From: Natronosporangium sp035305625
Lineage (GTDB): Bacteria > Actinomycetota > Actinomycetes > Mycobacteriales > Micromonosporaceae
DNA: 64,000 nt
Reading direction: 5' to 3'
Assembly (NCBI GenBank): GCA_963809545.1
Contig: CAWEKD010000005.1
Span: forward strand, 744,001 to 808,000
Shown here: piece after piece, positions 8,157 to 15,317 of the stretch
How positions within the stretch are numbered: the first letter of the stretch is position 1
Layout: every line of letters starts with the position of its first letter
Notes under the pieces: generated by a model
The model's input: the letters and a program-made list of their open reading frames with translations, nothing else
Databases searched by the model: none
Told to the model about the DNA's origin: nothing
Translations under genes and position numbers: made by a program

Positions 8157-10349
8157 TTGGTTCAGATCATCACCACGGCGATCGCTGTCCTGATCACGGC
8201 GGTCGCCGCTGGGTTTGCCGTGCGTGCTGTCCGCCGGATGGTGGCCGTGGTGCGACTGGGCCAGCCCGATCCCACGCGGTCCAACGATCCGTGGGGCCGG
8301 ACCGTGACGATGCTCCGGGAGACCTTCGGCCACACCCGGATGCTGAAGTGGTCGGTGGTCGGGGTCGCCCACTGGATCGTCATGATCGGCTTCATCCTGT
8401 TGTCGTCGCTGGTGCTGGCGGCGTACTTCGAGACGGCCGACCCCAGCCGGACCTTGCCGGTGATCGGCAGCTGGACGGTGTTCGGGCTGGTCACCGAGGT
8501 GCTGAGCGTGCTCGGTGTGCTCGCGATCGCGGTGCTGATCGTGATTCGGCTGCTCAACCTCCCTCGGTGGCGGCGGTGGTCCCGGTTCGCCGGCTCTACC
8601 GCCTGGCAAGCGTACTATGTGGAGTACACCATCCTGGCGGTGCTGGTGCTCGGGCTGCTGTTGCGCGGCAGCAAGGCCGCCGGGGACGCGTTGCCGTATC
8701 CGGTGTGGGCGGCGCCGGTCAGCCACGCGTTCGGCGCGATCATGCCGGACAGCCCGACCGCGATCAGCGTGCTCGCCCTGATCAAGATCGCGGTGTCCAT
8801 GGCCTGGGTGATCGTGATCTCCACCCATGTGACCATGGGCGTGGCCTGGCACCGATTCACCGCTTTCCCGAACATCTTCTTCAAGCGTTCCGGCACCTCC
8901 GCCCCGGCGCTGGGCGCGCTCAAGCCCATGACCAGCGGGGGCAAGCCGATCGACTTCGAGGAGGCCGACCCCGAGAAGGACCAGTTCGGGGTCGCGGCGG
9001 TGGAGCAGTTCAGCTGGAAGGGGCTGCTCGACTTCACCACCTGCACCGAGTGTGGCCGGTGCCAGAGCCAGTGCCCGGCGTGGAACACCGGCAAGCCGCT
9101 GTCGCCCAAGCTGCTGGTGCTCAGTCTGCGGGACCACGCGTACGCCAAGGCGCCGTACCTGCTGGCCGGTGGGGGCCGCACCCTGGACGGGGAGGAGAAG
9201 GCCACCGAGGAGCAGCTGGCGAAGGTGCCGGCGGCGGCCCTGGCCGAGGCGGAGCGGCCGCTGATCGGGGACGCCGAGGCCGGCGGAGTGATCGACCCGG
9301 ACGTGCTGTGGTCGTGCACCACCTGCGGGGCGTGCGTGGAGCAGTGCCCGGTGGACATCGAGCACGTGGACCACATCGTGGACATGCGTCGCCACCAGGT
9401 GATGATCGAGTCGAGCTTCCCGGCGGAGGCCGGCGCGATGCTGCGCAACCTGGAGAACAAGGGCAACCCGTGGGGGGCGGCGCCCACCGCCCGGGAAGAC
9501 TGGACCAAGGGGCTGGACTTCGAGGTGCCCCGGGTGTCGGACGGGGGCGACTTCGAGTACCTCTTCTGGGTCGGCTGCGCCGGGGCGCTGGAGGACCGGG
9601 CCAAGCGGACCACCCGGGCGGTGGCCACGCTGCTGCACCAGGCCGGGGTGTCGTTCGCGATCCTGGGTGAGGGGGAGACCTGCACCGGGGACCCGGCGCG
9701 TCGGATGGGGAACGAGTTCCTGTTCCAGATGTTGGCCCAGCAGAACGTGGAGACCCTGAACGAGGCGTTCGGGGATCGGCCGGTGGAGCAGCGCAAGATC
9801 GTGGCGACCTGCCCCCACTGCTTCAACACCCTCGCCAACGAGTACGGCGAGCTGGGCGGGCACTTCCGGGTGGTGCACCACACCCAGCTGCTGGCCGAGC
9901 TGGTCCGGGACGGCAAGCTGACCCCGGTCCGGCCGGTGGAGGGGGGCATCACCTGGCACGACCCCTGCTACCTGGGGCGCCACAACCGGGTGTTCAGCCC
10001 ACCCCGGGAGCTGCTCGGGGCGGTGGCGGGTGGCGCCGCCGACTCGGGCGAGAACACCGGGTGGCCCCAGGGCCTGGTGGAGATGCCGCGCAACTCCGAG
10101 CGCAGCTTCTGCTGCGGGGCGGGCGGGGCCCGCATGTGGATGGAGGAGCGGATCGGCAAGCGGATCAACGTCGAGCGGGTGGAGGAGGCGCTGTCCACCG
10201 GCGCCCGCACGATCGCGGTGGGGTGCCCGTTCTGCTTCACCATGCTGGGTGATGGTCTGACCGGCAAACAGGCCAGCGGTGAGGCTGACGAGCAGGTCGA
10301 AGTGGTCGACGTGGCCACTGTCCTGCTCCGTAGCACCCAGCCGTCCTGA
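8157..10349 (+). CDS. EtfD-like membrane Fe-S oxidoreductase
   Basis: Electron-transfer membrane protein of 730 residues with a TTG start at 8157 and ribosome site AAGGGGAG at 8145-8152. The N-terminal third is a heme-b/nitrate-reductase-gamma-like bundle of about five spans (residues 2-22, 68-90, 105-130, 155-175, 205-230). Two 4Fe-4S motifs follow (Cys296/299/302/306 and Cys387/390/393/397). The C-terminal half has heterodisulfide-reductase-type Cys-rich repeats, including a CCGAGG segment near 655. This order matches mycobacterial Rv0338c/EtfD, which accepts electrons from ETF during fatty-acid oxidation (family knowledge from memory). The FadE5-like gene at 24.2 kb is a plausible upstream donor. 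Confidence 0.85.
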   Translation: MVQIITTAIAVLITAVAAGFAVRAVRRMVAVVRLGQPDPTRSNDPWGRTVTMLRETFGHTRMLKWSVVGVAHWIVMIGFILLSSLVLAAYFETADPSRTLPVIGSWTVFGLVTEVLSVLGVLAIAVLIVIRLLNLPRWRRWSRFAGSTAWQAYYVEYTILAVLVLGLLLRGSKAAGDALPYPVWAAPVSHAFGAIMPDSPTAISVLALIKIAVSMAWVIVISTHVTMGVAWHRFTAFPNIFFKRSGTSAPALGALKPMTSGGKPIDFEEADPEKDQFGVAAVEQFSWKGLLDFTTCTECGRCQSQCPAWNTGKPLSPKLLVLSLRDHAYAKAPYLLAGGGRTLDGEEKATEEQLAKVPAAALAEAERPLIGDAEAGGVIDPDVLWSCTTCGACVEQCPVDIEHVDHIVDMRRHQVMIESSFPAEAGAMLRNLENKGNPWGAAPTAREDWTKGLDFEVPRVSDGGDFEYLFWVGCAGALEDRAKRTTRAVATLLHQAGVSFAILGEGETCTGDPARRMGNEFLFQMLAQQNVETLNEAFGDRPVEQRKIVATCPHCFNTLANEYGELGGHFRVVHHTQLLAELVRDGKLTPVRPVEGGITWHDPCYLGRHNRVFSPPRELLGAVAGGAADSGENTGWPQGLVEMPRNSERSFCCGAGGARMWMEERIGKRINVERVEEALSTGARTIAVGCPFCFTMLGDGLTGKQASGEADEQVEVVDVATVLLRSTQPS

Positions 10350-10407
10350 CCTCACCCGTACGGGTGGTGGCGGTGGCATTACCCAGTGAAGGACTTTCGA
10401 AGGGAGC

Positions 10408-10437
10408 TTGACCCCTAGGGGTAACCACCCCTAGGCT
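10408..10437 (+). promoter_or_regulatory. Candidate sigma-70 promoter for the riboswitch transcript
   Basis: TTGACC (10408-10413) and TAGGCT (10432-10437) are spaced by 18 bases. The spacer carries an inverted repeat, CCTAGGGG / CCCCTAGG (10414-10421 and 10428-10435), which could be an operator. Transcription would begin near 10444, about 50 bases before the riboswitch. Confidence 0.55.
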
Positions 10438-10491
10438 CTGGCATCGTTGGGCCGGAAGTCGGTCATCCAACAGGGGATGGCCCGGACCAAC

Positions 10492-10621
10492 ACCGCCGAA
10501 TCGTCGAGCCCCCCGCTCGACGGGCCGGGGAACCACTGGTGTCACCACCCCGGGGTGAGTCCGCGGATCGCGGTAGGGCGATTCCCCACGCCCGAACCCG
10601 ACAGCTAACCCGGTAGGCGGT
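10492..10621 (+). promoter_or_regulatory. c-di-AMP (ydaO/yuaA) riboswitch
   Basis: The leader contains the conserved ydaO segments: GGGGAACCACTGG at about 10531, a GGGTGAGTCC block, TAGGGCGA, and a 3' part reading CGAACCCGACAGCTAACC then GGTAGGCGG. The first helix closes between 10492-10497 and 10616-10621. This class binds cyclic di-AMP and usually turns off wall-hydrolase and potassium-transport genes. In actinobacteria it commonly precedes NlpC/P60 or Rpf genes, as here. Confidence 0.88.
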
Positions 10622-10643
10622 AGGGAGAAGGGGTACGGTCCCT

Positions 10644-11684
10644 GTGGCAGAACCTGCCAAACAGGTAGATCGCCGCCGACCAGCTTGGGTGCGCTCCGCG
10701 CCCTGGCGGTCCATCCGCTCCACCTTCCTCGCCGGACTGGCCGCGGTCCTCGCGGTGCCGCTGGTCATCGGTGGTGTCGCCGCTCCCGCAGCGGCCCAGG
10801 ACTCCCCCGCCGAGATCGAGGCGCAGCTCGACGCGGCGTGGCGGGAACTGGAGCCGGTGATTGAGGAGCACAACCGGGTCCGGTTGGAGCTGAAGGAGAA
10901 GAAGCGCGAGATCAAGGAGTTGGAGCGGAAGATCGAGCCGCTCCAACTCAAGGTGGACGTGGCCCGGGCGGAAGTGGTGGACGTAGCCGTCTACAACTTC
11001 AAACAGGGCAACGTGTCCGCCTTCAACGCGCTGCTGTCCACCGGTTCACCGCTGACCTTCGCCGACCAGTTGGCGGTGCTTGACCAGTTCGCTCGGTCCC
11101 AGCGCATGAAGATCGACAAGGTGCTGGAAGTCAAGGCCGAGTACGAGGCGGAGAAGGCGGAGCTGGACGCGCTGGTCGCGGAACTGGAGGAGATGGAGCG
11201 CGAGCTGGCCGAGCGGGCCGAGGAGATCGACGCCGAGATCGACCGGCTGCAGGAGCTGCGGATCGCGGCGTACGGCTCCTCCGGCGGCGGCTCCGGTAAC
11301 CTCGCGCCGGCAGCCTGTCCGACCACCTACCCCGGCGGGGCGGCGGGGGAGGCGATCAGCTTCGCCTGCGCCCAGATCGGTAAGCCGTACGGGTGGGGGA
11401 CGGCCGGTCCGAACACGTACGACTGCTCCGGGCTGGTGAAGGCCGCGTGGGCCCAGGCGGGGATCAGCCTGCCGCACAACGCCGCCGCGCAGCGCAGCGC
11501 GGTCCGGTACGTGGACCGCAGTGAGCTCCGCCCCGGCGACCTGGTCTTCTACTACGCCGGGTTGAGCCACGTCGGCCTGTACGCCGGGGACGGCTGGATC
11601 GTCCATGCCCCCCAGGCCGGGGACGTGGTTCGGATGGACCCGATCGACAAGATGCCAGTGCACAGCTACGGCCGGCCGGGCTGA
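10644..11684 (+). CDS. Secreted NlpC/P60 peptidoglycan endopeptidase (RipA-like)
   Basis: Wall hydrolase that cleaves stem peptides. It has 346 residues from GTG 10644, with GGGAGAAGGGG about 10 bases upstream. A long signal peptide ends near residue 51 (AAA-Q), followed by a charged coiled coil (about 55-205), a Gly/Ser linker, and the NlpC/P60 domain from about 230. The catalytic residues are Cys261 in YDCSGL, His309 in SHVGLY and His321. The coiled coil may hold the enzyme inactive or dock it to a divisome partner, as in RipA-type proteins. Expression is probably controlled by the c-di-AMP riboswitch in its leader. Confidence 0.93.
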   Translation: MAEPAKQVDRRRPAWVRSAPWRSIRSTFLAGLAAVLAVPLVIGGVAAPAAAQDSPAEIEAQLDAAWRELEPVIEEHNRVRLELKEKKREIKELERKIEPLQLKVDVARAEVVDVAVYNFKQGNVSAFNALLSTGSPLTFADQLAVLDQFARSQRMKIDKVLEVKAEYEAEKAELDALVAELEEMERELAERAEEIDAEIDRLQELRIAAYGSSGGGSGNLAPAACPTTYPGGAAGEAISFACAQIGKPYGWGTAGPNTYDCSGLVKAAWAQAGISLPHNAAAQRSAVRYVDRSELRPGDLVFYYAGLSHVGLYAGDGWIVHAPQAGDVVRMDPIDKMPVHSYGRPG

Positions 11685-11728
11685 CGCTCGGTCTGCCGGA
11701 TCCCGCCGACCCCCCGGGCGGGACTCCT

Positions 11729-11767
11729 GACGCCCGCCGCGCGTGTCCCCGTCGCGCGGCGGGCGTC
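11729..11767 (+). terminator. Terminator between the NlpC/P60 gene and dcd
   Basis: A perfect 14-bp stem (11729-11742 with 11754-11767) and an 11-base loop are followed by CTTGTT. It lies between convergent genes and can serve both strands. Confidence 0.85.
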
Positions 11768-11776
11768 CTTGTTACG

Positions 11777-12355
11777 TCAGCGGGTGGGCCAGGTGCGCCA
11801 GTTTTTCCACGCCCGGCTGGGAGTGGGCCCGCGCTGGTGCTGGTAACGGGAGCCGTAGATCGCTGACCCGTACGGGCTCTGGGCGGGCGAGGCGAGCCGG
11901 AAGATGCATAGTTGCCCGATCCGCATCCCTGGCCACAGTTTGATCGGCAGCGTCGCCACGTTGGATAGCTCGAGGGTGACGTGGCCGGAGAATCCAGGGT
12001 CGATGAATCCCGCGGTGGAGTGGGTGAGCAGCCCCAGCCGGCCCAGGCTGGATTTGCCCTCCAGGCGGCCGGCCAGGTGGTCGGCCAGGGTGATTACTTC
12101 CAGGGTGGAGGCGAGTACGAACTCACCCGGGTGCAGCACGAACGGCTGCCCGTCCTCCACCTCCACCATGGTGGTCAGGTCGTCCTGCTGGATCGCTGGG
12201 TCGATGTGGGTGTACAGGTGGTTGTTGAACACCCGGAACAGTCGGTCCAACCGGACGTCGATGCTGGAGGGCTGCAGCAGCTCGGAGTCGAACGGCTCCA
12301 GCTGCAGCGAGCCGGCCTTCAGCTCATCGAGCAGATCTCGGTCAGACAGCAGCAC
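11777..12355 (-). CDS. dcd: dCTP deaminase (probably bifunctional, dUMP-forming)
   Basis: Converts dCTP toward dUMP for thymidylate synthesis. It has 192 residues from GTG 12355. The trimeric dUTPase-like fold is recognised by KSSLGR (101-106, Ser and Arg in the active site), THSTAGFIDPGF (111-122) and the general base Glu129 in LELSN. The mycobacterial orthologue both deaminates and hydrolyses the triphosphate, and the similar length suggests the same here. A -10 element lies 6 bases before the GTG with no ribosome site, so the message may be leaderless. Confidence 0.94.
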   Translation of the reverse strand: MLLSDRDLLDELKAGSLQLEPFDSELLQPSSIDVRLDRLFRVFNNHLYTHIDPAIQQDDLTTMVEVEDGQPFVLHPGEFVLASTLEVITLADHLAGRLEGKSSLGRLGLLTHSTAGFIDPGFSGHVTLELSNVATLPIKLWPGMRIGQLCIFRLASPAQSPYGSAIYGSRYQHQRGPTPSRAWKNWRTWPTR

Positions 12356-12361
12356 TCTGGC

Positions 12362-12367
12362 AGCCTA
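12362..12367 (-). promoter_or_regulatory. -10 element for leaderless dcd
   Basis: On the minus strand TAGGCT is followed by exactly six bases and then the dcd GTG. No convincing -35 hexamer or ribosome-binding site was found. Confidence 0.45.
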
Positions 12368-12437
12368 ACCGTTGCGCGGATCCTGGTCGGCGACCGGGAT
12401 GCCCCTGGCGGGGAAAGGACAAGGTGGTGTCCGAGGT

Positions 12438-12465
12438 CACAAGTCGTACACTTGTGCGATAGAAT
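12438..12465 (+). promoter_or_regulatory. Operator and -10 element ahead of the PPOX-fold gene
   Basis: A perfect inverted repeat, CACAAGT (12438-12444) / ACTTGTG (12450-12456) with a 5-base spacer, precedes the -10 hexamer TAGAAT (12460-12465). The ATG follows after six bases, predicting a leaderless transcript. The repeat covers the -35 region, so a repressor is likely; which one is unknown. Confidence 0.55.
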
Positions 12466-12471
12466 CGCGGC

Positions 12472-13011
12472 ATGGCTTCCTGGGGACAGTTCGCCACCGC
12501 CGCACCCGCGCTCGCCGGCCGGGTGCGGACGCTGTTTGAGCAGTACGGGCGAGGCTTCGGCTATCTCGCGACCGTCCGCGCCGACGGTGGGCCCCGCGTG
12601 CACCCGGTGTCGCCGGTGTTCGCCGACGGCGGCTTGTTTGTGTTCGTGATCCGCTCCCCTAAGCAGCGGGACCTGTGTCGCGACGGCCGGTACGCGTTGC
12701 ACTCGTTCCCGGCGGAGGACAGCGACCTGGAGGCCTATGTGGCTGGTCGGGCGCTGCCGGTGACCGAGCTGTCCCGGGTGGGGGCGGTGGCCGCCCGCGC
12801 CGGGGCCGGGGTGCGGGTGGATTGGCGATTGTTCGAGCTGACGGTGGAGGTGGCCTCGGTCGGGTCGCCAGGGAAGCCGCATCAGGTGTGGCGTCGGCCT
12901 CAACCCGGTGGCACCTACCGGGTGCCGGATGTGCGGGCGCCCGCGGTACCAGGTACAGTAAAAGCGCTTGCGGGTGTAGTTCAATGGCAGAACATCAGCT
13001 TCCCAAGCTGA
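12472..13011 (+). CDS. Pyridoxamine 5'-phosphate oxidase-fold flavin/F420-binding protein
   Basis: 179 residues. The start of the split-barrel fold is visible: a GYLATVRADGGPRVHPVSPVF-like strand pair at about residues 31-52, then FVIRSPKQRDL and YALHSFPAE. Such proteins bind FMN, F420 or heme and act as small oxidoreductases; the substrate is unknown. The ATG coincides with the predicted transcription start. The last 13 codons and the TGA (13009-13011) lie inside tRNA-Gly, so the C-terminal tail is encoded by tRNA sequence. The protein's natural end may have been lost. Confidence 0.8.
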   Translation: MASWGQFATAAPALAGRVRTLFEQYGRGFGYLATVRADGGPRVHPVSPVFADGGLFVFVIRSPKQRDLCRDGRYALHSFPAEDSDLEAYVAGRALPVTELSRVGAVAARAGAGVRVDWRLFELTVEVASVGSPGKPHQVWRRPQPGGTYRVPDVRAPAVPGTVKALAGVVQWQNISFPS

Positions 13012-13043
13012 CAATGCGGGTTCGATTCCCGTCACCCGCTCCA
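12970..13043 (+). tRNA. tRNA-Gly (anticodon CCC)
   Basis: The acceptor stem GCGGGTG pairs with CACCCGC. The anticodon arm TCAGC-TTCCCAA-GCTGA gives anticodon CCC. The T arm CGGGTTCGATTCCCG is standard and the 3' CCA is encoded. A TACAGT hexamer at 12954-12959 may be its own -10. The gene overlaps the 3' end of the preceding coding region on the same strand. Confidence 0.95.
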
Positions 13044-13047
13044 TGCG

Positions 13048-13075
13048 GAAGCCTGGGGCGCCTGACCCGGGCTTC
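13048..13075 (+). terminator. Terminator after tRNA-Gly
   Basis: The ten-base arms GAAGCCTGGG (13048-13057) and CCCGGGCTTC (13066-13075) pair with one G-T wobble. They start five bases after the tRNA and are followed by ATCCATTT. Confidence 0.7.
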
Positions 13076-13786
13076 ATCCATTTCCGGCCGGTGTGCGTGG
13101 TAGCGGGCCGCAGGGTTCTCCACAGGAATGTGGCGTGCGGTGCCCGCCTGGCCTGCCTGCCCGGGCTCCGCGGTGGGGTGGACGGGGAGAGGTCGGTGGG
13201 CCCCGCGCCGCAGCCGGCGGACCGCGCCGACCCAGGCGGCCGGTGGTGTCCGGTCGCGCCGGACGCCTGTCTAGGCAGAGCGCGTGGGCACGGCCCGGTG
13301 ATGTGCCCGGTGAGGAGCGGGCGCGGCGCCTGAGGCTCATTCCCCGCCGTTTCCGTCGCCGTGAGTGCACGTGGACCGGCGCAGCGGATCCGGCCCTGAC
13401 CAGTCAGCCACCCCGATCGGCTACCCCAGTCAGCCCTGATGACGATGCCCGGACGGGCATGCCGTGTGTGCCTGGACGGCCAGCGTGACTGGCTACGGCA
13501 AACGCATTTACGTAACTGCCCTCATGGGCAGTTCTATTGTGCTGGCCAAAAGATTTCTATCTATGCATGGTTGATCCCTATCTCGTGCCCGTGTTATAAA
13601 TCCATCAATCCATCAGGGGGGATGAAGTCGTCCCGGCGAGAGAGAGGGTTTACCAGTTCTCATACGTTTGCTGAATACGTTGTGACCCTCCGGTTAATTC
13701 CGCCGGAAATTGTCCGCTGGTGGTTGATGAATTTCCGTCAGCGGCACGATCTGTTCTAGGTGAGATAGGAAGGAGGGGAGTAAGGA
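13076..13786 (+). other. 711-base non-coding stretch leading into the linaridin cluster
   Basis: No convincing gene. Up to about 13490 the sequence is GC-rich with only weak open frames on both strands. From about 13490 to 13780 it turns markedly AT-rich, unlike the rest of the window. This second part holds the candidate cluster promoter and a leader of about 180 bases. Confidence 0.6.
13571..13600 (+). promoter_or_regulatory. Candidate promoter of the linaridin cluster
   Basis: TTGATC (13571-13576) is followed after 18 bases by TATAAA (13595-13600), close to the sigma-70 consensus. Transcription would start near 13607, leaving a leader of about 180 bases before the first precursor gene. 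Confidence 0.55.
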
Positions 13787-13996
13787 ATGCTTTTGCAGAA
13801 GGTGAACGCCGATGCGTCCCTGTGTGAGGCGCTGGAGGCCAGCACGCTGGGGCGTCGGCCGGAGGCGCCGATCATGGCCACTCCGGCGGCGATCGTGGCT
13901 GCTACGCCGGGGATCGCCAAGGCGGCCGGGTTCATTGTCGGTGCTGCCGCAGTGACCGGCGCGGCCTATGTGGCGTACAAGACCGCCACTGGCTGA
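13787..13996 (+). CDS. Linaridin-type precursor peptide 1
   Basis: 69 residues from ATG 13787, preceded by a strong ribosome site (AGGAAGGAGGGG). The leader begins MLLQKVNA. The segment APIMATPAA contains P-I-M-A-T-P, matching the PxxxTP motif known at linaridin leader/core junctions and resembling the PAMATP of cypemycin's precursor (from memory). If cleavage falls as in cypemycin, the core is residues 31-69: 39 hydrophobic Ala/Gly/Val-rich residues starting with Ala. It has five Thr as possible dehydrobutyrine sites and no Ser or Cys. Absence of a C-terminal Cys rules out a cypemycin-like aminovinyl-cysteine ring, pointing to type B. Cleavage and modifications are inferred. Confidence 0.8.
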   Translation: MLLQKVNADASLCEALEASTLGRRPEAPIMATPAAIVAATPGIAKAAGFIVGAAAVTGAAYVAYKTATG

Positions 13997-14114
13997 GGCA
14001 GATAGAGCACTGCTCAGTCTGGATAGGGCCGCATTCGGTCGTTGGCACAGCGTTCCAGGTGAATCGCCGGGCCGATGACCGGATATCAGCGCCGGTCCCA
14101 CGCAGAACGAATAG

Positions 14115-14155
14115 CCCGGTTCTGGCAGGCAGTCGGCGTGCCTGCCAGAACCGGG
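14115..14155 (+). terminator. 17-bp perfect hairpin between the two precursor genes
   Basis: Arms 14115-14131 and 14139-14155 are exact complements with a 7-base loop, followed by TATTG. It may be a partial terminator or mRNA-stabilising element setting the precursor-to-enzyme ratio, a common arrangement after RiPP precursor genes. Confidence 0.75.
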
Positions 14156-14194
14156 TATTGACCGACCGATGTTCAACCCCTGACGGAGGAAATC

Positions 14195-14374
14195 ATGTCG
14201 GTGCTGCTTGAGAAGGTTAATGCCGGAGTCGGCATGCCCACCGATCCGGCGGTCGCTCCGGTGATGGCGACTCCGGCGGCGTTCGTCGCCGGAGTCGTGG
14301 CGGGTGCGAAGGCGTCCGCCATGCTCGTCGCCGCTGCGGGAGTCGGTGCCGCGATCGCTACCGCCCAGAAGTAA
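14195..14374 (+). CDS. Linaridin-type precursor peptide 2
   Basis: 59 residues, ATG 14195 to TAA 14372-14374, preceded by GACGGAGGAAATC. It is a diverged paralogue of the first precursor: MSVLLEKVNA aligns with MLLQKVNA, and APVMATPAA aligns with APIMATPAA, again giving PxxxTP (P-V-M-A-T-P). The predicted core is residues 25-59 (35 residues), starting with Ala as required for N-terminal dimethylation. It contains Thr26, Ser41 and Thr56 and no Cys. The remainder is Ala/Val/Gly-rich with a C-terminal Lys. Two unlike cores beside one enzyme set suggest two products or a two-component peptide. Confidence 0.78.
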   Translation: MSVLLEKVNAGVGMPTDPAVAPVMATPAAFVAGVVAGAKASAMLVAAAGVGAAIATAQK

Positions 14375-14387
14375 GCGGCGGTGGCAG

Positions 14388-14440
14388 CCGGTGCTGGCGA
14401 CGGGGGCCTGCTGAGCGGGTCCGCCGGTTGCCAGCACCGG
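14388..14440 (+). terminator. Hairpin after the second precursor gene
   Basis: CCGGTGCTGGC (14388-14398) pairs perfectly with GCCAGCACCGG (14430-14440) across a 31-base loop, 14 bases after the stop. With no T-tract it is more likely an attenuating or stabilising structure than a full terminator, since the enzyme genes follow on the same strand. Confidence 0.5.
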
Positions 14441-14481
14441 TGACACCAATACCTGTCATCCACGCGACCCGGGGGTCACGC

Positions 14482-15317
14482 ATGCTGTCACGCGTTCACA
14501 AAGTCATGGAGCGTCTCTGCTCCAGGCCACTCGCCACCGCAGAGCGACTGTCCGCAGCCGCTCAGTTAATCTCCAGCCTCGAATACATGGTGCGTCGGGT
14601 AGACCGCGAGCCAGGTGGGCTGAACTACTGGCCGTACGCCCGCGCGCAGGTGCCGGCGAAGACCAAGATCGTGGAGAAGCTTCGGGACTTCGTCGCCCGA
14701 GAACCGGTCACGCAGGCCATTCACGCCTCCCGGGTGGCCGCGGCGCTGGTGCTGATAGCGCCAGTGAAGAACAACACCGTACGGATGGCGGCCAACGCCT
14801 ATCTCGCCGCCAGCCAGGTGGTGATCTACCCCCGGCACCTCTTCGGAACCGACGGCTCGGACCAGGTGTCGTTCCTGGTGCAGACCGCGGCGGCGCTCGG
14901 GCGGGCCGCGGTACCGAGGCCACCCGGAAAGCGGCGGTGCAGTTCATCGGTGCCCAGACCGTCCTGTCGTACGGCGCCTCGGGCTGGGCGAAGCTGCCTG
15001 GGCACGCGTGGCGCACCGGAGATGCACTCGTCAAGATCATGCGAACGCAGACCTATGGCGACGAGTGGTTCTACCGGCAGCTCGATCGGCTCCCGATGGT
15101 GTCCCGCGCGATCTGTCACGGTGTGCTCGCCCTGGAGTGTGGCTTCCCGCTCCTGTTGCTGCGTAAGGGCAAATTCATCGACCTTGGTTTGTTCTCGATG
15201 GGGGCGTTCCACCTGGCGAACGCGCGGTTCATGGGCCTGTCGCGGTTCGCTTGGGCCTTCATCGCCACCTATCCGTCGGTGCGGGCATTGGCCCGGGGAA
15301 CAGGGGGAGAAGGATGA
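14482..15317 (+). pseudogene. HTTM-like membrane protein of the linaridin cluster, frameshifted as read
   Basis: Reading from ATG 14482, protein-like sequence continues to about 14905 (ending QTAAALGR). It then resumes one base out of phase as TEATRKAAVQFIGAQ and runs to TGA 15315-15317. The whole would be about 278 residues with several hydrophobic spans. The downstream part (SYGASGWAKL-PGHAWRTGDAL, then WFYRQL and ECGFPLLLL) resembles the HTTM / vitamin-K-carboxylase-like membrane fold. Linaridin clusters encode poorly understood membrane proteins thought to act in dehydration, and this may be one. The stop overlaps the next start as ATGA, so the frame after the shift is the real one. A missing base near 14900-14920, real or from assembly, is the simplest explanation. 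Confidence 0.6.

Noticed and set aside
8124..10379. Long open frame opposite the EtfD-like gene, and similar antisense frames opposite the kinases, E2 and the heptose genes
   Set aside because: His/Arg/Pro/Gly-rich shadows typical of high-GC genes, with no domains or start signals.
13439..13759. 106-codon frame in the AT-rich region before the linaridin precursors
   Set aside because: No ribosome site, no family and low-complexity ends; the likely cluster promoter lies inside it. Kept as non-coding, though not excluded.
13787..14374. Class II two-peptide bacteriocin or circular bacteriocin instead of linaridin
   Set aside because: No double-Gly leader or C39 peptidase; the PxxxTP motif, the methyltransferase and the membrane hydrolase fit linaridins better.
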